DNA of 64,000 nucleotides from Bacteroidota bacterium (GTDB lineage Bacteria > Bacteroidota > Bacteroidia > Chitinophagales > Chitinophagaceae), in the NCBI GenBank assembly GCA_018267515.1, contig JAFDYJ010000017.1, positions 124,001 through 188,000 on the forward strand, written 5' to 3'. A model generated the notes under the pieces. The model saw only the letters and a list, made by a program, of their open reading frames with translations. It had not been told where the DNA came from and searched no databases. Of this stretch, positions 18,870 to 28,904 are shown in pieces (the stretch's first letter is position 1; every line of letters begins with the position of its first letter). The translations under genes were made by a program, and so were the position numbers.

Positions 18870-21302
18870 ATGATAAAAATTTATTTTCTAACCGCCTGGA
18901 GAAATATCCTAAGACACAAATCGTATGCAGCCATTAATATTCTCGGCCTGGCTATTGCATTGGCAGCTTGCATAGTTATTTTCCTGGTCATACAATTTGA
19001 GTTTAGTTATAATAAGTATATGGCCAACTATAAAAACATTTACCAGGTTGTAACAAAAGATAATGATGCAGAAGGCGAGCATTACACCGGTGGTGTTCCA
19101 TTTCCTGCAACAAAATTTTTACGCAAGGACTTCCCTCAATACCAGTTTGCAGAACTGATGCAGAATTACGGTTCACAGGTTTCTGCAAAAGATTCCAAAG
19201 GAGAGCTGAATGGAAAAAAATTTATTGAGAATACTGGCTTCTTTTATGCAGAACCTGCCATCTTAAAAATGTTTGATGTAAAATTCCTTAGCGGCAATGC
19301 CAATGTACTGAATGATGTAAGCAACGTAGCTATAAGTAAAACGGAAGCGGAAAAATATTTTGGAAATTGGAAAGATGCGATCGGCAGGCGAATGACATTT
19401 GATAATTCAAATTTTGATTACCAGGTTGCAGCAGTGTTTGAAGATGTGCCAGAAAATACAGATTTTCCTTTTAAAATAGTTGCTTCATACGCCGGCTTTG
19501 AAGCACATAATAAAGATATTGTAGGTATTTCCCTTGATAACTGGGGTGCCAATACCAGTAATCACCAGGTGTATATGCTTGCTGATAATGGCGCCAATAC
19601 AAGTGCAAACATTGCATCGCTCAATAAGCAGCTTTTAACATTTGAAAAAAAATATAACACAGATAACAAAGAAACAGCAAGGGAACATTTCCTTTTACCC
19701 TTAAGCAATATTCATTTTGATGAAAGATTTTCCAACAACGGCGATCATATAACCAGCAAAACCTCGTTACTGACTCTTGCATTTATTGGTATCCTGATAC
19801 TGCTGATGGCTTGTATCAATTTCATTAACCTTTCAACTGCATTAGCGGTAACCAGGAGCAAAGAAGTGGGCATCAGGAAAGTTATGGGCAGCAGCAAAAC
19901 ACAATTGCGTTCGCAAATATTTGCCGAAACAACTTTAGTGGTTTGTATTGCAGCAGCTATTGCAGTGCTGCTCGCATTTATTGCATTGCCCTATGTTAAA
20001 AATATTTCTGTAGTACAGAGCGCTATCGGGTTGTTCAATTCGGGTTCTGTGCTTTTTATTCTTTGTATTATGGCGGTTACCATTTTATTATCCGGTTTTT
20101 ATCCGGCATTTATATTGAGTCGTTTTAAACCGGTTGAAGCCATTAAAAATAAAATCAGTTCATCAAAAGTCGGGAGCATTTCATTGCGTCGGGTTTTGGT
20201 GGTGCTGCAATTTGCTTTTTCACAAATGCTCATCATGGCTACCATTATTGCAATCAGCCAGATGAATTTTATTAAGAAAGCAGACCTTGGCTTTAATAAA
20301 GATGCGGTACTTGTATTAAACGGAAATACAGACAGCATAAGCCTTGCCCGGCACCAGACATTTAAAGATGCGTTGCTGGCAAGAAATGATGTGCAGTCTG
20401 TAAGTTTTTCCTTTGATGCTCCCAGCAGTGATAATTCATGGAACAGCAATTTTGCTTTTGATAAAATGGAAGACCGGGATTTTAGTATAAGGCTGAAAAT
20501 GGGTGATGACAATTATTTCAAAACTTATGGAATGCAATTGGTTGCAGGAAGGTTTTATGATGCCAGTGATACCGCACGCAGTTATGTAGTAAACGAGACA
20601 TTGCTAAAAAAAGTTGGTATTAAAAATCCACAGGATGCTATTGGTAAAATGTTTCGGTTAGGAGATGGAACTCCTAAACCCATAATTGGTGTGGCAAAAG
20701 ATTTTAAAGTACAATCATTGCGGGAAGAAGTACCACCATTGGTTATTCTGCCAAGCAAAAGATGGTCAGGCAGTGTTGGCATCAAGTTAAACAGCAAAAA
20801 TCTTTTGCGCAGCAACCAGGAAATTGAAGCGCTATGGAATAAATATTACCCGGAATATGTATACAACGCTACATTCCTGGATGATAACATCAATCAGTTT
20901 TATTTACAGGATACCCGTTTAAGCTTGTTATACAAAGTGTATGCTGTGCTGGCCATCCTTATCAGTTGCCTTGGCCTGTATGGATTAATATCATTCATCG
21001 TTGTACAAAAAACAAAAGAAGTTGGTGTACGCAAGGTGTTGGGTGCAAGTGTAAGCAGTATCGTTTATCTTTTTTCAAAAGAGTTTACCATTCTTATCGG
21101 GATAGCATTTTTGATTGCTGCACCTATTGCCTGGTATGTCATGAACAACTGGCTGCAGGATTTTAAATACAGGATTAGTATCGGCATAGGAGTATTTGCT
21201 GTTGCCATTGTTGTTTCCGTAGTGATTGCCTGGTTAACGGTGGGATATAAATCTATAAAAGCAGCGGTGGCGAATCCGGTGAAGAGTTTGAGAACGGAAT
21301 AA
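18870..21302 (+). CDS. FtsX-like ABC permease 5 of 8
   Basis: The protein has 810 residues from ATG. It has the most divergent N-terminus of the set (MIKIYFLTAWRNILRHKSYA) and coupling segments KEVGIRKVMGS and KEVGVRKVLGA. Topology is unchanged: eight helices and two periplasmic MacB-PCD domains. It ends NPVKSLRTE and stops with TAA directly at the next spacer repeat. Confidence 0.9.
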   Translation: MIKIYFLTAWRNILRHKSYAAINILGLAIALAACIVIFLVIQFEFSYNKYMANYKNIYQVVTKDNDAEGEHYTGGVPFPATKFLRKDFPQYQFAELMQNYGSQVSAKDSKGELNGKKFIENTGFFYAEPAILKMFDVKFLSGNANVLNDVSNVAISKTEAEKYFGNWKDAIGRRMTFDNSNFDYQVAAVFEDVPENTDFPFKIVASYAGFEAHNKDIVGISLDNWGANTSNHQVYMLADNGANTSANIASLNKQLLTFEKKYNTDNKETAREHFLLPLSNIHFDERFSNNGDHITSKTSLLTLAFIGILILLMACINFINLSTALAVTRSKEVGIRKVMGSSKTQLRSQIFAETTLVVCIAAAIAVLLAFIALPYVKNISVVQSAIGLFNSGSVLFILCIMAVTILLSGFYPAFILSRFKPVEAIKNKISSSKVGSISLRRVLVVLQFAFSQMLIMATIIAISQMNFIKKADLGFNKDAVLVLNGNTDSISLARHQTFKDALLARNDVQSVSFSFDAPSSDNSWNSNFAFDKMEDRDFSIRLKMGDDNYFKTYGMQLVAGRFYDASDTARSYVVNETLLKKVGIKNPQDAIGKMFRLGDGTPKPIIGVAKDFKVQSLREEVPPLVILPSKRWSGSVGIKLNSKNLLRSNQEIEALWNKYYPEYVYNATFLDDNINQFYLQDTRLSLLYKVYAVLAILISCLGLYGLISFIVVQKTKEVGVRKVLGASVSSIVYLFSKEFTILIGIAFLIAAPIAWYVMNNWLQDFKYRISIGIGVFAVAIVVSVVIAWLTVGYKSIKAAVANPVKSLRTE

Positions 21303-21385
21303 AACTATTTTAAATTTTAAATGATGAATGTTGAATTAAAAAACTTCATTCAAAATTTAAAATTCAACATTCAAAATAAGACAAA
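21303..21385. repeat. Inverted AT-rich spacer repeat, copy 2
   Basis: The uninterrupted form of the family. A left arm ending TGAATGTTGAATT is matched by AATTCAACATTCA in the right arm (13 bp perfect), and AATTTTAAAT is matched by ATTTAAAATT. Its right end runs into the GTG start of the next gene through CAAAATAAGACAAAGTG. Confidence 0.8.
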
Positions 21386-23782
21386 GTGTTCAAACATTAT
21401 TTTAAAACCGCAGTAAGAAATTTAGGAAAGAGCAAAGTTTTTTCCTTTATCAATATATTGGGATTAACTATTGGGTTAACCTGTTGCATCCTGATGGTGC
21501 TCTATATCAGGCATGAATTGAGCTATGATGATTTTCAAAAGAAAGGTGACCGGATTACGAGGGTGATTATGGAATACAGCATGGGCGGCAGCGTCATGAG
21601 TGGAAATTTTACCAGCACCAAAGTGGCTCCTGCGTTTAAAAAAAATTTTCCTGAAGTAGAACAGGCAGTGCGAATGACCAATTCGAATAGAATTATTCAT
21701 TACGATGATAAACTCTTTGATGAAAAATCTTTCATGTATGCCGACTCTACTTTCTTTGATATTTTTTCTTTTAAACTTTTAAAAGGAAACCCTCAATATG
21801 CTTTATCGGGCCCGAATGTGGTGGTGGTGACTCAATCCACTTCAAAAAAATATTTCGGCAATGATGATCCTGTTGGAAAAATAATTAAAGTGGGTAGTGA
21901 TGAAACACCCTACCAGGTAACAGGTGTCATTGAAGACTGCCCTTCCAATTCACAAATAAAATATGATATGCTGGCTTCTTTTTCTTCACTTGGTGAAACG
22001 CAGGAAGAAACGTACTGGAATGCGAATTTTACCACATACCTTTTACTGAAAGACAAAAAAGATATTGCATCGCTCCAGGCAAAGATTCCAGCCTTTATGA
22101 AAAAAGAAATGGCGGCAGTTCTTTCGGGCAACGATTATGTTACTTTCAATTTAGAACCATTCAGGAGCATACATCTCCATTCCCCGTATGAAGGTTTTGA
22201 ACCCAACAGCAGCATCACCTATATATATATAATAGGTATCGTCGCTTTGCTGATTCTTGCCATAGCCTGTTTTACTTACGTGAATCTCAGCACTGCCCGT
22301 TCCATGGAGAGGGCAAAAGAAGTGGGGATCCGTAAAGTATCCGGTGCACATAAAAAACAAATCTTCTGGCAGTTTATCGGCGAGTCCATGATCTTATCTG
22401 TAATATCATTATTGCTGAGTTTTGGTTTAGCAGCACTATTGCTTCCTTCATTCAATCAGCTTGCCGACCGACAACTTGATTTATACTCCATGTTCTCACC
22501 ATTTATTATTGGGTTGGCGATATTGATAATTATTTGTATCAGTCTTTTTGCCGGCAGTTACCCGGCATTGATACTATCCGGTTTTCAACCGGTAAAAGTT
22601 TTGAAAGGTGCGTTTAAAAATACAGGCTCCGGTCTTTTGCTGCGCAAAACATTGATCGTTTTTCAATTTGCTATTTCTGCTTTCCTGATTGTGGCCACTT
22701 TTATTATTCAAAACCAATTGCATTTTATACAAAACAAAGACCTCGGTTTTGACAGGGAGCATATTGTGGTTTTGCCATTAGATCAAAAAATGCGGGACAA
22801 TCTCAATACCATTAAAACAGAATTTAAAACAAATCCCGATGTGCTAAGCCTTGCGAAAGCCAGCAATGAACCTATTAATATAATAAGCGGCTTTAACATG
22901 AGGCGGGCTGACCAGGCTGATAAAGAAAATATTTCGGTAAATGCCAATGTGGTGGATGAAGATTTCATAAAAACTATTGGGGCAAAAATTATTGAAGGAA
23001 CCGATTTTACATTACAAGACAGTAAAGATGTGTTGGATGCAAAAGAAGATGATAAAGTAACCTATCACTTTATTTTAAATGAATCGGCAGCAAAAGCGCT
23101 GGGATGGACGCCGGAAGAAGCTATTGGTAAAAAAATGTATTTGGGAGATCAGCGTCCGGGATTAGTAAAGGCTGTGGTTAAAGATTTCAATTTTTCATCG
23201 TTTCATGATCCCATCAAACCATTGGTGCTTTTTAATGAAGGATGGGGTGGCAACCTGCTGGTGAAATTATCCGGTAAACACTTACCACAGACTTTAGCCT
23301 TCTTAGAATCCAAATGGAAAGAATTGGTTCCTCAGCGACCTTTTGAGTATCGTTTCCTGGATGATGATTATAATAAACTCTACCAGTCGGAAATACGATT
23401 GGGAAAAGTGCTGAACATTTTTGCAACGATTGCAATCCTGTTAGCCGCCTTAGGCTTATTTGGATTATCGGCTTATACTATTCAACAACGCACCAAAGAG
23501 ATCGGCATCAGGAAAGTGTTAGGCGCCAGCGTTCCCAATGTCATTACTCTTTTGTCAAAAGATTTTTTGACTCTTGTCATTATCGCATCGCTTATTGCTT
23601 TTCCTATTGCATGGTGGGCCATGAACAAATGGTTAGAAGATTTTGTGTACAGGGTCAGTATCGGCTGGTGGATATTTTTGATTTCAGGAATAATTGCTGT
23701 CGTTATTTCATTGCTGACGGTAAGCTTCCTGGCAGTGAAAGCAGCGGTAGCAAATCCGGTGAAGTCGTTGCGAACAGAGTGA
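21386..23782 (+). CDS. FtsX-like ABC permease 6 of 8
   Basis: The protein has 798 residues from a GTG start (GTG TTC AAA CAT TAT TTT), homologous to the ATG starts of permeases 1 and 4. Coupling segments are KEVGIRKVSGA and KEIGIRKVLGA. It ends NPVKSLRTE using codons TCG TTG CGA ACA GAG TGA, a codon set like permease 7 and unlike permeases 4 and 5. Same double-MacB topology. Confidence 0.9.
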   Translation: MFKHYFKTAVRNLGKSKVFSFINILGLTIGLTCCILMVLYIRHELSYDDFQKKGDRITRVIMEYSMGGSVMSGNFTSTKVAPAFKKNFPEVEQAVRMTNSNRIIHYDDKLFDEKSFMYADSTFFDIFSFKLLKGNPQYALSGPNVVVVTQSTSKKYFGNDDPVGKIIKVGSDETPYQVTGVIEDCPSNSQIKYDMLASFSSLGETQEETYWNANFTTYLLLKDKKDIASLQAKIPAFMKKEMAAVLSGNDYVTFNLEPFRSIHLHSPYEGFEPNSSITYIYIIGIVALLILAIACFTYVNLSTARSMERAKEVGIRKVSGAHKKQIFWQFIGESMILSVISLLLSFGLAALLLPSFNQLADRQLDLYSMFSPFIIGLAILIIICISLFAGSYPALILSGFQPVKVLKGAFKNTGSGLLLRKTLIVFQFAISAFLIVATFIIQNQLHFIQNKDLGFDREHIVVLPLDQKMRDNLNTIKTEFKTNPDVLSLAKASNEPINIISGFNMRRADQADKENISVNANVVDEDFIKTIGAKIIEGTDFTLQDSKDVLDAKEDDKVTYHFILNESAAKALGWTPEEAIGKKMYLGDQRPGLVKAVVKDFNFSSFHDPIKPLVLFNEGWGGNLLVKLSGKHLPQTLAFLESKWKELVPQRPFEYRFLDDDYNKLYQSEIRLGKVLNIFATIAILLAALGLFGLSAYTIQQRTKEIGIRKVLGASVPNVITLLSKDFLTLVIIASLIAFPIAWWAMNKWLEDFVYRVSIGWWIFLISGIIAVVISLLTVSFLAVKAAVANPVKSLRTE

Positions 23783-23783
23783 A

Positions 23784-23877
23784 CTATTTTAAATTTTAAA
23801 TGATGAATGTTGAATTAAAAAACTTCATTCAAAATTTATCCCGATAATTATCGGGACAACATTCAAAATAAAACAAC
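23784..23877. repeat. Inverted AT-rich spacer repeat, copy 3, interrupted by a palindrome
   Basis: About the first 55 bases are identical to copy 2. At 23838-23856 the five bases AAATT of copy 2 are replaced by the perfect 18-bp palindrome TCCCGATAATTATCGGGA, after which CAACATTCAAAATAA resumes. Its right end again reaches the GTG start of the next gene. Confidence 0.8.
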
Positions 23878-26286
23878 GTGTTCAAAAATTATTTCAAAAA
23901 TGCCTGGCGAACATTTACAAAAAACAGGATATATTCTTTTATCAATATCCTCGGCCTTACTATAGCGCTTTGTTCCTGTATGATCGTTGCAACCGTAGTG
24001 ATAGACGATTTATCATACGACAAGCAATGGAGTAAAAGTGAAAATATTTACAGGATAGTTACTAAAAATAAAATGAGTGATAATTCTTATGACCGCTTTC
24101 CATCCTCATTTGTTGGGTTAGGTTTAAAATTAAAAGCTGACTATCCGGAAGTTGAAGCTGTTACGGGATTAGAACTTACGGATGAGAGGCTAAAAATAAA
24201 CGACGATAATCCCAATGGAATTAAAGTAAATGTATTGCGGGCAGATACTTCAGTCTGGCAGATGCTTGATATTAAAGTGCTGAAGGGAAATCCTCGTAAA
24301 TACGTTGAGGGCACAAGTAATATCCTGATTTCAGAAAGTTTTAAAGACAAATTTTTTCACAATGAAGATCCTGTGGGTAAAACCATTTACAATGTACCTG
24401 CTTATTATGATAAGCCGTCTCCCCGATTGATAACCGGGGTAATAAAAGATTTGCCTTCTAATTCTATTTTCCGTTCCCAGGTTATTATACTCCAAAAACC
24501 ACGTAGTGAAGAGCTGAGTAAACAACAAGAGGGAAGTTTTACGGAGAGTTATATTTTGATGAAACCCGGCACAGATATGAAGCAGTTTACAAAAAAAGTC
24601 AATACATGGTATACCGGTTATGTGGAAGATAAAAATCCCTATCAATTCGAATTCCAGCCTTTAAGTAACGTCTATTTGCATTCTGATTTTGCCCCATACC
24701 AGGAAGTGAAAGGCGACTATAAAAACATTTTTATTCTTTCGGGGGTCGCTCTACTGTTACTGATTATTGCCTGCATCAATTTTATTAATTTAACGACTGC
24801 CAGGGCCATACAGCGATTAAAAGAAACAGGGGTCAGGAAAATTTTAGGAGCCGGAAGATCACAATTGATTGCTCAATTTCTTACAGAATCTCTTTTATTC
24901 TTTGTGATAGCTTCGGTACTGGCTTCCCTGGTTTACCAGGTATCGTTACCGGCTGTTGAAAAATTTATTGGTCATAATCTAACCAGGACCTTCTTGTCGA
25001 GAGTTCAACTTCTCCTTGCTTTTTATGGAGCTGTTTTAGTAATCAGTTTTCTCACAGGTTTCTATCCCGCCTGGATCATGTCCGGTTTTAAACCCGCTGC
25101 AACTTTAAAAGGAAAACTTTTTAGCTGGAGCAGAACAGGCCAAAATTTTGTCAGGAAGAGCCTGGTGATACTTCAGTTTTCATTTTCAATTATTGTTTTA
25201 ATTGCTTTAATAGTCGTTCAACGGCAGGTATCTTTTATGAAAAACAGGCCCATTGGTTTTGATAAAAATGATCTCCTGAAAATCGGATCTGTTTCCTGGG
25301 GTGGGAAAGGTCAGTCTTTTAAAAGCGAATTGCTAAATCAACCGGGCATTCTTAATGCAAGCATTACCAGTTGGTCTCCGGGTCTGGGTGCCGGTTATAT
25401 GTCCAGGGCGATTGAAGACCCTCGGCGTCCGGATAAAAAGGTAAATGTATGGTATGTAAACGGAGATGCAGATTTTGCTAAAACATTGGGGTTGCAATTA
25501 CAAAGAGGAAGATTTTTTAATAAAAATTTTTATACCGATGCTGTGCCCCCCGATTCTGCATACACGATGGGGATAAACCGATCTGCTATTCTCACTTCCT
25601 ATACTGAGAAATTTCTGAATGCAAACAAATTGAATGAAGGTTTATCCAATGTAAATATTACACCGGTGGGAGTAGTTGCTGACTTTAATACAGAATCATT
25701 GAAAAATCCCATGCAGCCAACGATCATTACTGCTGAAGATTCATTAAACCAGGGAGTAATGTTAGTTAGAGTCAAACCCGGTTCAGAGAAAAATGCGATT
25801 GCCTCAATCACTAAATTATGGAGACAATTTTACCATGATAAACTACTGGACATTCAATGGGTAGATGAAATAATAGAGAGTCAATATAAATCGGAAAGCA
25901 AATTGCAACAATTATTTATTTTTTTTAGCAGCCTGAGCATGTTCCTTGCCGCACTGGGGATTCTTGGATTAATTGTTCATGCCACCACCCAACGTACAAA
26001 AGAAATTGGCATCAGGAAAGTTTTAGGCGCATCCGCAGGTTCCATTGTTCGTTTATTTTCAAATGACTTTTTAAAACTCATTCTTTTAGCAGGTATTATT
26101 GCTTCACCTATTGCATGGTGGGCTATGAACAAGTGGTTGCAAGGTTTTGCTTACAGGATAGATATAAGCTGGTGGATGTTTGCAGTGGCGGTTCTATCTG
26201 CAGTAGTGATTGCATCCATAACTATCGGTTATCAATCAATTAAAGCAGCGGTGGCCAACCCGGTTGAATCGTTGCGAACAGAATAA
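23878..26286 (+). CDS. FtsX-like ABC permease 7 of 8
   Basis: The protein has 802 residues from GTG (GTG TTC AAA AAT TAT TTC). The first coupling segment is unusual, KETGVRKILGA with Thr in place of Ile/Val; the second is the standard KEIGIRKVLGA. The C-terminus is NPVESLRTE. The second periplasmic domain contains an extra loop around residues 555-570 (YTDAVPPDSAYTMG). Otherwise the eight-helix topology is kept. Confidence 0.9.
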   Translation: MFKNYFKNAWRTFTKNRIYSFINILGLTIALCSCMIVATVVIDDLSYDKQWSKSENIYRIVTKNKMSDNSYDRFPSSFVGLGLKLKADYPEVEAVTGLELTDERLKINDDNPNGIKVNVLRADTSVWQMLDIKVLKGNPRKYVEGTSNILISESFKDKFFHNEDPVGKTIYNVPAYYDKPSPRLITGVIKDLPSNSIFRSQVIILQKPRSEELSKQQEGSFTESYILMKPGTDMKQFTKKVNTWYTGYVEDKNPYQFEFQPLSNVYLHSDFAPYQEVKGDYKNIFILSGVALLLLIIACINFINLTTARAIQRLKETGVRKILGAGRSQLIAQFLTESLLFFVIASVLASLVYQVSLPAVEKFIGHNLTRTFLSRVQLLLAFYGAVLVISFLTGFYPAWIMSGFKPAATLKGKLFSWSRTGQNFVRKSLVILQFSFSIIVLIALIVVQRQVSFMKNRPIGFDKNDLLKIGSVSWGGKGQSFKSELLNQPGILNASITSWSPGLGAGYMSRAIEDPRRPDKKVNVWYVNGDADFAKTLGLQLQRGRFFNKNFYTDAVPPDSAYTMGINRSAILTSYTEKFLNANKLNEGLSNVNITPVGVVADFNTESLKNPMQPTIITAEDSLNQGVMLVRVKPGSEKNAIASITKLWRQFYHDKLLDIQWVDEIIESQYKSESKLQQLFIFFSSLSMFLAALGILGLIVHATTQRTKEIGIRKVLGASAGSIVRLFSNDFLKLILLAGIIASPIAWWAMNKWLQGFAYRIDISWWMFAVAVLSAVVIASITIGYQSIKAAVANPVESLRTE

Positions 26287-26404
26287 CTATTATTTTAAAT
26301 GATAAATGTTAAATGTTGAATTAATTGAAGCTCTCATTTAACATTCATCATTCCCGCCCGAACGTATCGTTCGGTACGGGCGGGCAACATTCAAATAAAA
26401 CAAA
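26287..26404. repeat. Inverted AT-rich spacer repeat, copy 4, interrupted by a GC-rich palindrome
   Basis: A more diverged copy of the spacer family (TTTTAAATGATAAATGTTAAATG). At about 26353-26385 a nested GC-rich palindrome is inserted: outer arms CCCGCCCG/CGGGCGGG, inner arms CCGAACG/CGTTCGG. It sits immediately before CAACATTCAAATAA, the same junction used by the different palindrome in copy 3. Confidence 0.8.
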
Positions 26405-28792
26405 GTGTTTAAAAATTATTTCAAAACCACAATCCGCAATCTTCGGCGCAACAAAGGCTTTGCCTTTATCAATATTGCAGGGCTTGCTGTGGGAATGGCA
26501 GCTGCAATACTTATTTTATTATGGGCGCAAAATGAATTAAGCACCGACCGCTTTTATAAAAATGAAAGCAGGATTTATGAAATGTATAACCGGGACAAAG
26601 ATGCTGCTGGCAATAAATGGGCATGGCCCAATACACCAAAAATCCTGGCTACAACTTTAAAAAATGATTACCCTGAGGTAGAGGATGCTGTACGCTATAA
26701 TAATGTAACCTTCCTGCTGACTCAGGGTGAGAAGCATTTGAATGTACAGGGAGCTTTTGCTGATAGTGGCTTTCTAAATGTATTTGATTTTCCTTTGAAA
26801 GAAGGAGTCTCAAAGCAATGCCTGGGCAGTGTTTATAATATTGTTCTTACTGAAAAACTGGCAAAGAAATTTTTTGGTAATGAAAACGCCATTGGAAAAA
26901 CAGTTCGGATTGACAGTGTGCATAATTGTACCGTAACTGCTGTGTTGAAAGACCTTCCCCCAAATACACAATTCAATTTTGAATACCTCTTGCCCTGGTC
27001 CTATATGGATAAAATTGGATGGAGCGACAGTAGCTGGGGAAATAACAGTGTGTTTACTTATGCATTATTGAAGCCGGGTGTATCACAGGCTGCATTCGAT
27101 GCTAAAATAAAAGACATTACTATCAATCATACAAAAGGATCTTCATACCCCTCTTCAACAGATGTATTTACCCAACCGCTAAGCCGGGCATATTTGTATT
27201 CAAAATCAGAAAACGGAAAACTGTCGGATGGCCCTATAAAAACAGTTCGGTTATTCCTGGTGATTGCTGTTTTCATTTTACTTATCGCCTGTATCAACTT
27301 TATGAACCTGAGTACGGCAAGAAGTGAAAAGAGGGCAAGAGAAGTAGGAATCCGGAAAGTATTGGGGGCCCAAAGAATAAAACTGATTTTTCAGTTTATA
27401 GGAGAAAGCATTCTATTTTCTTTAGGTTCTTTTTTAATAGCCCTGTTTATTGTGAAAATCAGTTTGAGTGGTTTCAATACATTAGTGAACAAAGAGCTTG
27501 CGATCAACTATAGCGATCCGGTGTTTTGGTTATTTGCAATTGCTTTTGTTTTAATCTCAGGAATACTTGCCGGAATGTATCCTGCTTTTTTCCTTTCTGC
27601 ATTCAAGCCGGTAAAAGTTTTGAAAGGCACATTTAAAAAAGCAGAAGCTGCCATTAATCCACGTAAAGTGCTGGTGGTGGTACAGTTTACTTTTGCCATT
27701 GTATTGATCATCAGTACCCTCATTATTCAAAAACAAATTCAACATACATTAGACCGGGATGCCGGGTATAACCGAAACAATCTTGTATATATTTTCGGGC
27801 AGGGTGATATTGATAAAAATTTTACACTAATAAAAAATGATCTTTTAAAAGATGGTTCGGTTGTTTCTATAACACGAAGCTCCAACCCGATTACGAGAAG
27901 ATGGAGCGATAGTTGGGGATTTATCTGGCCCGGCAGCACAAAGCAGGATGAGAAAACAGATTTCGTTCGTCTTGGTGCTGATGCAGATTTTGTAAAAACA
28001 ATCGGAGTAAAATTAATAGCAGGCCGGGATATTGATGTGTATAATTATCCAACCGATAGCACAGCAGTGTTGCTCAATGAAACTGCGGTAAAGTCTATGC
28101 GTTTGGAAAACCCTGTAGGCACAATAATAAAATCGGCTGATAACAATACTGAGCAATGGCATGTGGTGGGTGTGGTCAAAGATTTTATACTGGAATCGCC
28201 TTATCAAAAAGATATAAACCCCATGATAATTTTCGGTCCTGCAGGTAGCAGTGGCTATGTACTTCATTTAAAATTAAATCCGGCTAACAGCACTGCTTCC
28301 AACCTGGCAAAAATGGAAAAAGTATTTAAAGAATATAATCCCCAATATCCATTTGAGTATGTGTTTGCAGATGAATCCTATGCCAGGAAATTTGATGATA
28401 CAAGACGTACTTCAAAATTATCTTCACTGTTTGCAGGACTTACCATTTTTATTTCTTGTTTGGGCTTGTTTGCTTTGGCAGCATACTCTGCAGAAAACCG
28501 GCTCAAAGAAATCGGAGTTCGTAAAGTGTTAGGCGCTTCGGTGTTTAGCATTACATCACTCATGTCAAAAGATTTTCTAAAACTGGTTATCATATCATTT
28601 GCCATTGCGTCGCCTATTGCATGGTTTGCCATGCACAAATGGCTGGATGGTTACAGCTATCGTATCGCAATACAGTGGTGGATATTTGCTTTGGCAGGGT
28701 TGATTTCTGTATTGATAGCATCGGCAACAATTATATTTCATGTGTTGAGAGCGGCGATAGCAAATCCGGTGAATTCATTAAGGACTGAATAA
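26405..28792 (+). CDS. FtsX-like ABC permease 8 of 8
   Basis: The protein has 795 residues from GTG (GTG TTT AAA AAT TAT TTC). Coupling segments are REVGIRKVLGA and KEIGVRKVLGA, and the C-terminus is NPVNSLRTE. Closest in sequence to permease 3. It is the last permease and is followed by the second activator site and sigma-54 promoter, so transcription may be boosted again after it. Confidence 0.9.
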   Translation: MFKNYFKTTIRNLRRNKGFAFINIAGLAVGMAAAILILLWAQNELSTDRFYKNESRIYEMYNRDKDAAGNKWAWPNTPKILATTLKNDYPEVEDAVRYNNVTFLLTQGEKHLNVQGAFADSGFLNVFDFPLKEGVSKQCLGSVYNIVLTEKLAKKFFGNENAIGKTVRIDSVHNCTVTAVLKDLPPNTQFNFEYLLPWSYMDKIGWSDSSWGNNSVFTYALLKPGVSQAAFDAKIKDITINHTKGSSYPSSTDVFTQPLSRAYLYSKSENGKLSDGPIKTVRLFLVIAVFILLIACINFMNLSTARSEKRAREVGIRKVLGAQRIKLIFQFIGESILFSLGSFLIALFIVKISLSGFNTLVNKELAINYSDPVFWLFAIAFVLISGILAGMYPAFFLSAFKPVKVLKGTFKKAEAAINPRKVLVVVQFTFAIVLIISTLIIQKQIQHTLDRDAGYNRNNLVYIFGQGDIDKNFTLIKNDLLKDGSVVSITRSSNPITRRWSDSWGFIWPGSTKQDEKTDFVRLGADADFVKTIGVKLIAGRDIDVYNYPTDSTAVLLNETAVKSMRLENPVGTIIKSADNNTEQWHVVGVVKDFILESPYQKDINPMIIFGPAGSSGYVLHLKLNPANSTASNLAKMEKVFKEYNPQYPFEYVFADESYARKFDDTRRTSKLSSLFAGLTIFISCLGLFALAAYSAENRLKEIGVRKVLGASVFSITSLMSKDFLKLVIISFAIASPIAWFAMHKWLDGYSYRIAIQWWIFALAGLISVLIASATIIFHVLRAAIANPVNSLRTE

Positions 28793-28828
28793 TGACTTCT
28801 AATAACAGAAAAACCCTTGTACGAATCT

Positions 28829-28853
28829 GTACGGCTACTGTCCGTTTTCGTAC
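28829..28853 (+). promoter_or_regulatory. Upstream activator site 2 (GTAC-N6-TGTCCG-N5-GTAC)
   Basis: Same bipartite element as at 6535, with identical internal spacing. A further GTAC lies 10 bp upstream (28819-28822), one helical turn away. The right part can also be read as a dyad TGTCCG-N4-CGTACA. It stands 54 bp from the GG of the following sigma-54 promoter. Confidence 0.75.
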
Positions 28854-28904
28854 ACTTGAAGAAACAAAGTCGTTCGTATCTCTTGTTACACAGTCATTTG
28901 ATAG

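Noticed and set aside
18782-26404. CRISPR-like repeat array
   Set aside because: The repeats are 2.4 kb apart with permease genes between them; no spacers or cas genes.
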